Of a stretch of DNA of 64,000 nucleotides, positions 26,200 to 35,658 are shown piece by piece. Source of the DNA: Treponema primitia ZAS-1. GTDB lineage: Bacteria; Spirochaetota; Spirochaetia; Treponematales; Breznakiellaceae. The DNA lies in contig NZ_AEEA01000051.1 in the NCBI RefSeq assembly GCF_000297095.1, forward strand, positions 1 to 64,000, in the 5' to 3' direction. The translations under genes and the position numbers were made by a program. The first letter of the stretch is position 1. Every line of letters begins with the position of its first letter. The notes under the pieces are model-generated. The model worked only from the letters and a program-made list of their open reading frames with translations. It did not search any database and was not told the DNA's origin.

Positions 26200-27666
26200 G
26201 TGACCACGGTTAACTTAAAAGCAGCCTCGGTACCGATCCGTGAAAACCGGCTTGGTTCTATCACCGGCTTTTCCGGGACTGCGGGGGAATTGGTAGGCCA
26301 GGCCCGAAAGGGCTGTTTAAAAGAAAAGGTCCGCTCCTTCAGCCAGTGCCTGGGCTGCTCCACCTCCAACGCCGCCTGTACCCTCATCCTGATCCAGGAT
26401 TCCGCAGTGATAAGCCACGGCCCGGTGGGCTGTGCGGGCTGTCTCCACGAATACGCCTTTACCTACCGGGTAAACGGCGTACACCGGAATGTCTTTGAGC
26501 CCACGGAGCGGCGTATCTTCAGTACGAATATGGATGAACGGGACACGGTTTACGGGGGCGCGCAAAAACTGGGAGACGCTATCCGGGAAGTGTACCGCCG
26601 GGTACACCCAAAGACTATCTTTATCATTACCACCTGCGCTTCGGGGATCATCGGCGACGATGTAGAGACGACCGCTAACGAAGCGGAAGCGGAAATTGGT
26701 ATCCCCGTGGTTGCGGTATTTTGCGAGGGTTTCCGTTCCAAGATCTGGACCAGCGGCTTTGACGCGGGGTACCACGGTATTGCCCGGAAGCTCATCAGAA
26801 AAGCTGAAAAGAAACAGGAAGACCTGGTTAACATTATCAACTTCTGGGGGGCGGATCTTATCGGCGATTGGTTTAAACGGCTCGGCCTGCGGGCCAATTA
26901 TCTTACCCCCTTTGCCACGGTGGAACAGATTGCCACCTCCTCCGAAGCGGCGGCAACCATGCAGGTCTGTGCGACCCTGGGCTCATACCTGGGGGCCAGC
27001 CTGGAACAGGAATTCGGCGTACCGGAGATCAAGGTGTCCCCGCCCTACGGCATTGTTCAGACCCAGCGCTGGTTCCGGGAACTGGGACGGATCACCGGCA
27101 GGGCAGAGGCGGTGGAAGTTTTCCTGCGGGAAGAGGAAGAAAAGTGGCTGCCGGAAATAGAAACACTGCGGGAAAAACTCAAGGGCAAAACCGCCTATGT
27201 TACTGCGGGGGCCTCCCACGGTCATTCCCTTTTGGCGCTGCTCCGCGAATTGGGGATGGAGCCCCAGGGCGCGGCGATTTTCCATCATGACCCCCTGTAC
27301 GATAATGGGGAAGTGGCGGCGGACACCCTGCAGAATGTGGTGAAAGACTACGGGGATATAAAACACTATAATGTCTGCAACAAGCAGGAATTCGAACTAG
27401 TGAACGTTCTAAACCGCCTGCGGCCGGATATACTGCTGGCCCGCCACGGGGGCATGACCCTCTGGGGCGCCAAATTTGGTATTCCCTCACTTTTAATCGG
27501 GGATGAACATTTTGGCATGGGATACCAGGGCCTGGTCCAGTACGGCAAGCGAATCCTGGACACCATGGAAAATGATGAGTTCGTAAAAAACTTTGAAAAA
27601 CACGCGGTTAATCCCTACACCAAGTGGTGGCTTGAGCAGGATCCCTACACTTTTTTGGAGAAATAA
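26200..27666 (+). CDS. Nitrogenase component 1 alpha-like protein, probably MarD-like
   Basis: A 488-residue NifD homologue starting at GTG 26200 with GGAGG seven bases upstream. Three cysteines match the P-cluster ligand positions of NifD: Cys53 or Cys50, Cys78 in ISHGPVGC, and Cys146 in TTCASGIIGDD. Cys257 (MQVCATLGSYLG) aligns with the cysteine that anchors the FeMo-cofactor. The HSWDY motif containing NifD His442 is not preserved. It is therefore a group IV-type relative, not a dinitrogenase. Its place directly after metY suggests the methylthio-alkane reductase branch, which releases methanethiol from small organosulfur compounds. Confidence 0.72.
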   Translation: MTTVNLKAASVPIRENRLGSITGFSGTAGELVGQARKGCLKEKVRSFSQCLGCSTSNAACTLILIQDSAVISHGPVGCAGCLHEYAFTYRVNGVHRNVFEPTERRIFSTNMDERDTVYGGAQKLGDAIREVYRRVHPKTIFIITTCASGIIGDDVETTANEAEAEIGIPVVAVFCEGFRSKIWTSGFDAGYHGIARKLIRKAEKKQEDLVNIINFWGADLIGDWFKRLGLRANYLTPFATVEQIATSSEAAATMQVCATLGSYLGASLEQEFGVPEIKVSPPYGIVQTQRWFRELGRITGRAEAVEVFLREEEEKWLPEIETLREKLKGKTAYVTAGASHGHSLLALLRELGMEPQGAAIFHHDPLYDNGEVAADTLQNVVKDYGDIKHYNVCNKQEFELVNVLNRLRPDILLARHGGMTLWGAKFGIPSLLIGDEHFGMGYQGLVQYGKRILDTMENDEFVKNFEKHAVNPYTKWWLEQDPYTFLEK

Positions 27667-27669
27667 ACG

Positions 27670-29004
27670 ATGTCCGGATTAATTGAGCAGCAGCGTTTCA
27701 TGTGTTCCATAGGGGCAATGCAGTCCGTGGTGGCCATACCCAGGGCGCTCCCCATTTTACATTCCGGGCCGGGCTGCGGAACCATGGTGGCGGGTTTTTT
27801 TGAGCGGTCCACGGGCTACTCCGGAGGATACACCGCCCCCTGTACCAATTTTTCCGAAACCGAGGTAATCTTCGGCGGGGTGCAGAAACTGGAAAATCTT
27901 ATCCGCCATTCCTACAAGGTATTGGACAGCGATTTACAGGTGGTACTCACGGGCTGCACCGCCTCCATTGTGGGGGATGACGCCGGACAGGTGGTCAAGC
28001 AGTTTGCCGCTGAGGGGAAACCCATCGTATACGCCGATACCCCGGGTTTTAAATACACCAACTACGAATCCCACAGTGTTATTGTCAACGCCATCATCGA
28101 TCAATACACAGCCCGCTTCAATAAAGAAAAAAAACCAACGGATCCAAAACTGGTAAACCTTTTTGCGTCAATCCCCTACCAGGACCCTTTTTGGAAAGGC
28201 AACCTGGAGGAATACAAGCGGCTTATCGAAGGTATAGGTCTCAAGGTGCAGGTACTGTTCGGCCCCCATGCCCAGGGTACGGTGGAATGGCAAAACATAC
28301 CCCGGGCGAATTTCAATATACTGATCTCTCCCTGGTACGGCAGGAACATTGCGGAACATTTACAGGAAAAGTACGATCAGAGTTATTTCCAGTTTCCCTA
28401 CATACCCATAGGCGGAAACGAGACGACTCGGTTTTTACGGGGACTTGCACTCTATGCAAATGAGCATGGCGCGGAGCTTGAAAATGATGCGGTGGAGACC
28501 TTTATCAAAAAAGAGGAAGAGACCTTTTACGAAGAAATCGATAACCTGGCAACCTTCCTCCTGGAATTCCGCTATGGCCTGCCAAGTTATGTACATATCC
28601 TCCACGACGCATCCTACGTTTTGGGTATGGCAAGATTTCTCCTCCACGAGACGGGCATAGTACCCAAGGAACAGTTTATCACCGATAAAACCCCCGAAGA
28701 GTACCAGCAGAACATTCTGGATATTGGCGGCAGTATTTCTGATAAGAAAAAAATCCCCCTGTACTTCCAGGCGGATGCGGGACTTGCCCAGGAGACCATA
28801 CTGGCGGCGAACCACGAAGGCCGGGGCCTCATAATCGGGAGCGGCTGGGACAAGGACCTTGCCCGAAAAAAGAACTGCGATTTCCTCTCCGCCGCCCTGC
28901 CCTCCCCTTACCGGCTGGTGATGACCTCAGGTTATGCGGGGTATCGCGGGGGACTGCGGCTCATTGAGGATATTTACAATCAAGCCCTGAGCACCTACCG
29001 TTAG
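27670..29004 (+). CDS. Nitrogenase component 1 beta-like protein, probably MarK-like
   Basis: A 444-residue NifK homologue beginning three bases after the alpha-like gene. Cysteines at positions 12 (CSIGAM), 36 (HSGPGC) and 96 (TGCTASIVGDD) match the three beta-subunit P-cluster ligands of NifK. It lacks the N-terminal extension of true NifK. With its partner it should form an alpha2-beta2 reductase that needs a NifH-type electron donor, which is absent here and must be encoded elsewhere. The assignment to the Mar branch rests on context. Confidence 0.72.
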   Translation: MSGLIEQQRFMCSIGAMQSVVAIPRALPILHSGPGCGTMVAGFFERSTGYSGGYTAPCTNFSETEVIFGGVQKLENLIRHSYKVLDSDLQVVLTGCTASIVGDDAGQVVKQFAAEGKPIVYADTPGFKYTNYESHSVIVNAIIDQYTARFNKEKKPTDPKLVNLFASIPYQDPFWKGNLEEYKRLIEGIGLKVQVLFGPHAQGTVEWQNIPRANFNILISPWYGRNIAEHLQEKYDQSYFQFPYIPIGGNETTRFLRGLALYANEHGAELENDAVETFIKKEEETFYEEIDNLATFLLEFRYGLPSYVHILHDASYVLGMARFLLHETGIVPKEQFITDKTPEEYQQNILDIGGSISDKKKIPLYFQADAGLAQETILAANHEGRGLIIGSGWDKDLARKKNCDFLSAALPSPYRLVMTSGYAGYRGGLRLIEDIYNQALSTYR

Positions 29005-29007
29005 CCC

Positions 29008-29754
29008 TTAAGGGGCGGTACCCTCAGCTTTTTTTAACATTCCGTCTATTATCCCGTAAACCTGATCCGTAAGGCTCCCTCCCCGCTTATCCTCCGTGGA
29101 GATATCCGCAGTGGCAATGGGGGGGGCGAAGTTTACCGAAACCGGCCCCGAATGCAGGCGGTAGGTTTTTTCAAAGACATCGTAACTGCCGGTAATAGCC
29201 AGGGGAACCATGGGGGCCCCCGCCTTGGTGGCCAGTTTGAGGGAGCCCGATTTAAAGGGAAGTAAACCCCGGCCTTTGCCCCGGGTCCCCTCGGGGAAAA
29301 TGATCATGGCGCCCCCGGCTTTAATCCGCCGTATTCCCTCGTTAATGGTGCCTATGGCCTTCCGTATATTCTTCCGGTCAATAAAGAGGCCCCCCAGGAG
29401 CAGAATCCAGAGATTCAACAGGGGAATAACCGCCAGTTCCTTCTTTGCAATAAAACCAAAGGGCCGGCCAACGGTGGCCAGGAGCAGTACGATATCAAAA
29501 ATACTGTTGTGATTTCCCACCAAACAGAAGCCGTCTTTCCGGGGGATGTTCTCCCTGCCCGTAACGGTAAGCTTGCAGCCCGTAAAGGCAAGGATCACAT
29601 GGGCCCAGCCCTGAGCCATCTTATAGGCCAGATAATCCATGGTCTGTTTAAAACCAAGCCGACCCAACAAAAACATTATGATTCCAAAGGGGGTGATAAT
29701 AATCATGCACACTATGACTGCAATAAAAATAAAGATTGTTCTCAATAAAATCAT
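29008..29754 (-). CDS. plsC: 1-acyl-sn-glycerol-3-phosphate acyltransferase
   Basis: A 248-residue membrane-bound acyltransferase with an N-terminal hydrophobic helix, the catalytic NHNSIFD (NHX4D) motif, and FPEGTRGKGRGL for substrate binding. It converts lysophosphatidate to phosphatidate in phospholipid synthesis. It ends 3 bp from the convergent nitrogenase-like gene and marks the border between the accessory block and housekeeping genes. Confidence 0.9.
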   Translation of the reverse strand: MILLRTIFIFIAVIVCMIIITPFGIIMFLLGRLGFKQTMDYLAYKMAQGWAHVILAFTGCKLTVTGRENIPRKDGFCLVGNHNSIFDIVLLLATVGRPFGFIAKKELAVIPLLNLWILLLGGLFIDRKNIRKAIGTINEGIRRIKAGGAMIIFPEGTRGKGRGLLPFKSGSLKLATKAGAPMVPLAITGSYDVFEKTYRLHSGPVSVNFAPPIATADISTEDKRGGSLTDQVYGIIDGMLKKAEGTAP

Positions 29755-29763
29755 AGCTATTCC

Positions 29764-30375
29764 TCAAACAGGTATGGATAGGCCCCGCAAGGTTTCCCGG
29801 GCAATATCAGGGTCCTGCCAAACAAAACCCCGCATTCCCAAGGAGCAGGCCTTATCAATATTAACCGGCATATCGTCAAAAAAAACAAGCTCCTCCGGTT
29901 CAAGGGACAGGGCAGCGAAGAGATCCCGGTATATCTTTTCCTCCGGTTTGATCGATGCGCTTTCACAGGAAAAAATCCCCCCGTGGGGAAGGCTGAATAC
30001 GGGGTACCGCTCCCGGGCTATGGCCAAAAAATCATGGGGCATATTGGAGAGTATCCCCAGTTTATAGCCCGCATTTTTTATATCCTCCATAAGACGTACC
30101 GTATCAGCGTTTATCCTGGACCAACTTTCTAAATCGAGTGCATGAATCTTCCTCAGGGTCTCGTCATCAAGAGAGACCCCGCCCTTGGACAGAAAAAACC
30201 GGTAGTATTCCAAACCCGAAATAGTCCCCCGGTCATACTCCGCCCGGTACGGCCAAAGCAGGGTTTCGAATTTTTCAATGTCCATCCCCGCCAGGGCTGC
30301 CATTTTCTCCATCACCCTATCCTCCGGGGGAAAAGAAATCACCTTACCATAATCAAAAACCACTCCGCGTATCAC
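29764..30375 (-). CDS. HAD-superfamily hydrolase
   Basis: A 203-residue HAD hydrolase of the IA subclass. Motif I is VVFDYGKV, where the second Asp of DxD is Gly as in many phosphatase/dehalogenase-like members. Motif II is LGILSNMP and motif III/IV is ELVFFDDMPVNI. GTG 30375 has a GGAGGA ribosome site nine bases upstream. The substrate is unknown. It lies 9 bp upstream of plsC on the same strand and could share its transcript. Confidence 0.82.
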   Translation of the reverse strand: MIRGVVFDYGKVISFPPEDRVMEKMAALAGMDIEKFETLLWPYRAEYDRGTISGLEYYRFFLSKGGVSLDDETLRKIHALDLESWSRINADTVRLMEDIKNAGYKLGILSNMPHDFLAIARERYPVFSLPHGGIFSCESASIKPEEKIYRDLFAALSLEPEELVFFDDMPVNIDKACSLGMRGFVWQDPDIARETLRGLSIPV

Positions 30376-30418
30376 TCAAGTCCTCCATCTGAATATACAT
30401 ACAATATGATGTCCTTAG

Positions 30419-33400
30419 CTATCCCGCCAGGGCCGCCAATTTTTCCCGGATAAATTCGCTCTTCTCCTTCAGCCCAATACTGCCGGTCTGCAAAATCAAT
30501 ACATTGGGCGCCTTAGGGTCCAGCTTTACCCTGCCGCTGGACTCCTTCATAAGCCGCAGGAGCCGGTCTATCTTTACCTTGGAAACCTTGCCGAACTCCA
30601 CCCGGACCGAACCGCCCTTCTCTTTCAGGGAGAAAACCGATATGTCCCGGCAGATAATGCGGATCTCCGCCAGGGCTAAAAGGGAAGCCGCCTCGTCCGG
30701 GGGCGGGCCAAAACGATCCGTCAATTCCCCAAGGAGATTTTCAAGCTCCTCCCTGGTCTTTACGGAGGCGATCTTCTTGTAGACCTCCATCTTTTCCTGG
30801 GCGCCGTCTATATAGGCATTGGGGATGAAGCCCGTGTATTCCAGTTCCAACAGCGTTTCTGTTTCCGCCTCGTACTGGGAGTTCTCCAGCCGATGCACCG
30901 CCTCATCCAGGAGCCTGAGGTACAGGTCAAAGCCCACGGAATAAATATCCCCGGACTGCTCCCGGCCCAGGAGATTCCCCGCCCCGCGTATCTCCATATC
31001 CTTCATGGCAATCTTAAACCCCGAGCCCAGCTCGGTAAAGTCCGATATAACCTGGAGCCGTTTCATGGCCAGTTCGGTCAGGGCCCGGTCCTTGGGGTAG
31101 AAAAGATAGGCATAGGCAACCCGGTCGGAGCGCCCTACCCTGCCCCGGAGCTGGTAGAGCTGGGACACCCCGTACATATCCGCCCGGTCGATAATAATAG
31201 TGTTTACGTTGGGGATGTCGATGCCGTTCTCAATGATGGTGGTGGACACCAGTACGTGGAAACCCCCGTGGATAAAGCGGTGCATCACATCCTCCAGCTC
31301 ATGGGCGTTCATCTGCCCGTGGGCGGTTTCCACCAGCATCTCCGGAACCAGATGCTCTATCCGGAGGCGGGTTTCGTTAAGGCTCTCCACCCGGTTGTGC
31401 AGAAAGAATACCTGTCCGCCCCGCTCCACCTCGGTGCGTATGGCCGCCGCAAGCCGATCCTCGTTGAACTCGTCGATCACCGTTTCTATGGGGTGACGGT
31501 TATTCGGGGGGGTTGCCAGGAGGCTCATGTCCCGTATCTTAAGGAGGCTCATGTGCAGGGTCCGGGGTATGGGGGTGGCGCTCAGGGTAAGGCAGTCCAC
31601 GTTATGCTTCATCTCCTTAAGCCGCTCCTTGTCCTTTACCCCAAAGCGCTGTTCCTCGTCGATCACCATGAGCCCCAGATCCTTAAAAACCACATCCTTC
31701 TGGATGATCCGGTGGGTCCCTACCAGAATATCCACTTCGCCTTTTTTCACCGCCTCCAGGGTTTGCCGGATCACGCTCCGGTCCACAAAGCGGGAAAGCA
31801 TGCCCATGCGTACCGGAAACTGGGAGAACCGTTCCTGGAAATTTTCGTAATGCTGTTCCGCCAGTATTGTTGTGGGGGCGAGAAAGGCCACCTGCTTCCC
31901 CCCCATGACGGCCTTAAAACAGGCCCGCACGGCCACCTCGGTCTTGCCGTAACCCACATCCCCGCAGATAAGGCGGTCCATGGGGTTTGGCTTTTCCATA
32001 TCGTCCTTAATCTCCTCCACGCAGCGGAGCTGATCCTCCGTTTCATCGAAGGGAAAACTGGCCTCGAACATGGTCTGCCATTCGGTGTCCGCCGGGAAGG
32101 CAAACCCCCGGGAGGCCCGGCGCTTGGAGTAGAGATCGATAAGTTTTTCCGCTATCTCCTCCACGGACTGCTTAACCCGGCCCTTGCGGTTTTCCCAGCT
32201 CTTGGACCCCAGCTTATCCATCCGCGGGGGCGACCCCTCGTTCCCGATATAGCGCTGGACCAGATTGACCTGTTCTATGGGCACAAAAACTATTTCCTCA
32301 CCAAGATATTCCAGCTTGATGTAGTCCCGCTCATGCCCCAGGGCTTTTATCCGTTCAATCCCCTTAAAAAGCCCGATGCCGTAGTTTATGTGCACCACAA
32401 AATCCCCGGGGTTAAGTTCAACAAAGGTGTCGATAGCGGCACTGCGTACCTGCTTGAGGGACCGGGGCGGCCGCTTCCGCCGGCCGAATATCTCGTTCTC
32501 CTGGACCAGCATGAATTTTACATCCGGCAGGGCAAAGCCCATGGACAGGGACGCCGCAGCAACCGTAACCTTGTCGTCCTTAAATAACTCTTCCAGCCTG
32601 GCAGCCTGGGTATCCGACTCCGCAGCCACCACCAGTTCCCAGCCCTGGTTTGCAAGGACGGTAAATTCTTCCTTGAGGTAATTGATATTGCCGAAAAAAC
32701 TACGCGGAGGATCGCAGGAAACCACCGCCCGCTCTTTCCCCCCGGCCGCCCCCTTAATGGTCATGAAGGAGACCTGCCGTGCCAGGCGATCCGCAAGATC
32801 CCCAAATTTCAGCAGTATCCGCTCCGGCGCCGGAACATCCCGTTCCCGCAGGGCTTTAGTAAAAAGGCTCTTATATTCCCGGTCCAGGGATTCCTGGGCG
32901 TTTTCCAGCCGCTCCCGCTCAAAATAGCAAACCGTTCCGTTCTCTCCCAGATAGTCGATCAGCGCCGGAGGAAAGCCGCCGGGAACAGTTTCAAAGGCCA
33001 AGGGGAAGAAGAGCTCCTCCCCGCCGGCGCTCCGCCGGGTCATCAGTTCCTCCAGAACCGCCCGGCCCTGGTTACGGCTTTGGTTGGAAAACTCTTCCAT
33101 CGTGGCAAGGTTCCGGCTCAGTACCTCGATCCGCTCATCGGTCCAGACCACTTCCTTCAGGGGCCGGATCACCAGCTCGCTTACCTTTTCCCGATCCCCC
33201 GGCCCCAGGCTGCTCTGATCCACCGGATCAAAACGTTTGATGGATTCCACCTGATCAAAGTCAAACAAAACCCGGTAAGCCGAATCATCCCCGCCCATGA
33301 GTATGTCCAACACCTCCCCGCGCAGGGCAAACTCCCCGTGAACCTGCACCCTGGGTACCCGGGTATAGCCGTAACCCGACAGGGTCTCCGCAAGGGCGAT

Positions 33401-33865
33401 AGTATCAATCTTCCCCCCCGGTTTAAGCGTAATGAGCAGACTGCGGATATATTCAGGAGGCGGCAGCGGCGTAAGAAAAGCCCGCTCAGGGACAATCACA
33501 ATCCCCTTCGCGGTTAAACTATACGCCAAACCGCTCAAAACCCGGCTCCGGTCCCCAAAAACCGTTGAAAGGGGGGCCATTTCCCGGTAGGGCATGGTAC
33601 CCCACCAGGGGAAAAGAGCCACCGGCAGACCCAGGGTCTCCAGATCAGTGGCCAGCTCTGCCGCCTCCCGTTCCGTGGGGGTTACCGCCAAGAAGTTACC
33701 GGGCTTGGTTTGAAACAACGCCGACAGGAGTACCGCACCAAAGGAACCTTCGGCGCCTTCGATTTCGAGGGGGAAATTACCGTGGCTAAATTCGTCCAGA
33801 ATCTTGGAAACCCCGGGAGAATCGGCTATTCTTTTTAAGAAAGAAGGAAAAGATAAGGTTTTCAT
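30419..33865 (-). CDS. mfd: Transcription-repair coupling factor
   Basis: A 1148-residue protein with the full Mfd layout: UvrB-like N-terminal region, CarD-like RNA polymerase interaction domain (near residues 480-550, LNPGDFVVHINYGIGLFKGIE), RecG-like helicase core with Walker A GDVGYGKTEVA and DEEQ box, and C-terminal TRCF domain. It removes stalled RNA polymerase and recruits UvrA. Length is normal. Confidence 0.97.
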   Translation of the reverse strand: MKTLSFPSFLKRIADSPGVSKILDEFSHGNFPLEIEGAEGSFGAVLLSALFQTKPGNFLAVTPTEREAAELATDLETLGLPVALFPWWGTMPYREMAPLSTVFGDRSRVLSGLAYSLTAKGIVIVPERAFLTPLPPPEYIRSLLITLKPGGKIDTIALAETLSGYGYTRVPRVQVHGEFALRGEVLDILMGGDDSAYRVLFDFDQVESIKRFDPVDQSSLGPGDREKVSELVIRPLKEVVWTDERIEVLSRNLATMEEFSNQSRNQGRAVLEELMTRRSAGGEELFFPLAFETVPGGFPPALIDYLGENGTVCYFERERLENAQESLDREYKSLFTKALRERDVPAPERILLKFGDLADRLARQVSFMTIKGAAGGKERAVVSCDPPRSFFGNINYLKEEFTVLANQGWELVVAAESDTQAARLEELFKDDKVTVAAASLSMGFALPDVKFMLVQENEIFGRRKRPPRSLKQVRSAAIDTFVELNPGDFVVHINYGIGLFKGIERIKALGHERDYIKLEYLGEEIVFVPIEQVNLVQRYIGNEGSPPRMDKLGSKSWENRKGRVKQSVEEIAEKLIDLYSKRRASRGFAFPADTEWQTMFEASFPFDETEDQLRCVEEIKDDMEKPNPMDRLICGDVGYGKTEVAVRACFKAVMGGKQVAFLAPTTILAEQHYENFQERFSQFPVRMGMLSRFVDRSVIRQTLEAVKKGEVDILVGTHRIIQKDVVFKDLGLMVIDEEQRFGVKDKERLKEMKHNVDCLTLSATPIPRTLHMSLLKIRDMSLLATPPNNRHPIETVIDEFNEDRLAAAIRTEVERGGQVFFLHNRVESLNETRLRIEHLVPEMLVETAHGQMNAHELEDVMHRFIHGGFHVLVSTTIIENGIDIPNVNTIIIDRADMYGVSQLYQLRGRVGRSDRVAYAYLFYPKDRALTELAMKRLQVISDFTELGSGFKIAMKDMEIRGAGNLLGREQSGDIYSVGFDLYLRLLDEAVHRLENSQYEAETETLLELEYTGFIPNAYIDGAQEKMEVYKKIASVKTREELENLLGELTDRFGPPPDEAASLLALAEIRIICRDISVFSLKEKGGSVRVEFGKVSKVKIDRLLRLMKESSGRVKLDPKAPNVLILQTGSIGLKEKSEFIREKLAALAG

Positions 33866-33927
33866 ACACGCTTACCGATTACTATAATATAGTACTGGGT
33901 TTTTTTGAATCCGGTAAATGGAGTTTT

Positions 33928-34920
33928 GTGGTGAACCATCGAAAAAGCATATTCCTTGCCCTCCTCCTCCTGGCGGGTTTCGTTTCCCTATCCGCCGGAC
34001 CGGATGTCCAAGACATAGGGCTGAACATACGATACTTTGACAAGCGGATCTACTATCTGGAGGACGATCCTATTCTTGTACAGATCACCATCACCAATTC
34101 GAGCCCCTCAAGCTACCGGTTCAGGCTGGCGGACGACCGGGCCTTTTCCATCGATTTCGATATACGGACCATGACAAACCTGACGGTGGATCCCGCGGAT
34201 ATCCTGATCCGGCGGCGTTCCACCAGCCAGCAGGTGTTTTTCCGGGATATTGCCGTGGAAAGCGGGGAATCCTTCTCCTTTGTGGAGGATCTGCGGAATT
34301 ACGCCGCCTTAAGGCGGAGCGGTTCCTATGTGGTCCAGGTACGGATGTACCCGGAGCTGTATCGTAATACCATCAACACCCCCGTAGCGCTGAACTCAAA
34401 CGGCGTTCCCCTGGAATCCAACCGGCTCAGCCTCAACATCAGACCCCCCGCCCTGCCCGGCCCCGGGGGCGTTCCCCTGGCGCTGGATGTGGAAACCAAC
34501 GCCAACCTGGTTCGGGAGAAATTACCCCCGGATCAGGTGGTAAACTATATTCTTAGCGCCCGGCAGAAGGGCCAATGGGAAAAATTCTTCCTTTACCTGG
34601 ATTTGGAAGCCATGTTAATCCGGAATGCCCCCCGCCAGCGCCAGTGGCTTGCGGAAAGCGAAGAAGGCCGCCGGCGTATGCTGGCCCGGTACCGGAGCGA
34701 GCTTGAGACGGAGGTCACCGATGGGGATATCGCCACCATCCCCATGGAGTTCCAGATCGAACGCACCACCTACAGCGCCGAAGAGGGCACGGTTTCGGTA
34801 CTGGAAAAGTTTAAGACGGGGAACTATATTGAAAGGAAGCGCTATACCTATTATTTGCGCCAAAAGGACGATGTATGGACCATCGTCGATTATACGGTAT
34901 TAAATTTGGGGACCGAATGA
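33928..34920 (+). CDS. Exported protein of unknown function
   Basis: A 330-residue protein with a signal peptide (cleavage near LSAGP) followed by an immunoglobulin-like beta domain (residues about 25-170) similar in pattern to intracellular proteinase inhibitor/BsuPI-like domains. The C-terminal region has an SnoaL/NTF2-like feel (ending VWTIVDYTVLNLG). It starts at GTG 33928 with GGAG five bases upstream. Its stop overlaps the start of the PilZ gene. No family is firmly recognised. Confidence 0.65.
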   Translation: MVNHRKSIFLALLLLAGFVSLSAGPDVQDIGLNIRYFDKRIYYLEDDPILVQITITNSSPSSYRFRLADDRAFSIDFDIRTMTNLTVDPADILIRRRSTSQQVFFRDIAVESGESFSFVEDLRNYAALRRSGSYVVQVRMYPELYRNTINTPVALNSNGVPLESNRLSLNIRPPALPGPGGVPLALDVETNANLVREKLPPDQVVNYILSARQKGQWEKFFLYLDLEAMLIRNAPRQRQWLAESEEGRRRMLARYRSELETEVTDGDIATIPMEFQIERTTYSAEEGTVSVLEKFKTGNYIERKRYTYYLRQKDDVWTIVDYTVLNLGTE

Positions 34921-35651
34921 AATTACTGGTTATCCTTGGTTCAGATGAGATTCTCAGTCTGCTATCCCAAAACATCAAACCCCTGGGTTTTGATTTAATC
35001 CGGTATCAGTATGTCCTCAAGGCCATGGATAACATTGAAGAAATAGAGCCCTCTACCATTATTATCAGCGCCAAGGACTTCCCCCGGCACTGGAAAGTGC
35101 TGGTTCAATTCGTTCGTTACGCCCACTCCAAGGCGGAATGTCCTATCATCATCCTTAAGGGGCCGAATTTTACTATGGAAGAGGCATCCAAGGCCTTCTA
35201 TATGGGGGTCAGCGGTATCGTTTCCGAGGACCTGACCAAGCCTTCGGAGGTGGATCAGCTCCAAAGGCTCCTGAGCCGGTATTTGCAGCTGGAAGAAAAA
35301 CGCCGGAACAACCGCTACCACATTGAGGATCCTAAGGAAGTGGGAATTTGCGTGGTAAACCCGGTGAACAAAGCCCTAATCCCCGGCGAGGTAAAAACCA
35401 TTTCCTCCACGGGTATCTCTTTCCTCCCCGAAAGCACCGCGAACCTGGATACGCTGGAAGAAAATATGGAGCTCGCCGAATGTTCCCTCCGTATCGGCGA
35501 AGATTTTATCACCCCCATATGCCGGGTGGTCCGCACCAGCCCCGATATGTCCCTGGAATTTATCTTCCTCCCCGATGTGGACCGGATACTGCTGGACAAT
35601 TACCTGGAAGCCCTGCCTATGCAGGCACGCAAAGAAAAAAAAGCTGAATAA
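34917..35651 (+). CDS. PilZ-domain protein with N-terminal receiver-like domain
   Basis: A 244-residue protein starting at ATG 34917, which overlaps the previous stop by four bases. The first 120 residues resemble a response-regulator fold without a confident phosphoacceptor set. From about residue 125, RRNNRYHI plus ISSTGISF match the RxxxR and [D/N]xSxxG motifs of PilZ, which binds cyclic di-GMP; the Asp/Asn position of the second motif is Ser here. It is probably a c-di-GMP effector for motility or surface behaviour. Confidence 0.75.
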   Translation: MKLLVILGSDEILSLLSQNIKPLGFDLIRYQYVLKAMDNIEEIEPSTIIISAKDFPRHWKVLVQFVRYAHSKAECPIIILKGPNFTMEEASKAFYMGVSGIVSEDLTKPSEVDQLQRLLSRYLQLEEKRRNNRYHIEDPKEVGICVVNPVNKALIPGEVKTISSTGISFLPESTANLDTLEENMELAECSLRIGEDFITPICRVVRTSPDMSLEFIFLPDVDRILLDNYLEALPMQARKEKKAE

Positions 35652-35658
35652 GACCAAC

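Noticed and set aside
26200..29004. True nifD/nifK for nitrogen fixation
   Set aside because: The HSWDY motif with the cofactor histidine is absent, there is no NifH, NifE/N or NifB nearby, and metY is the operon partner.
30893..32587. 564-codon open frame on the plus strand
   Set aside because: It lies fully antisense to mfd, which has complete family similarity, and its protein is rich in repeated His/Gly/Pro typical of shadow frames in GC-rich genes.
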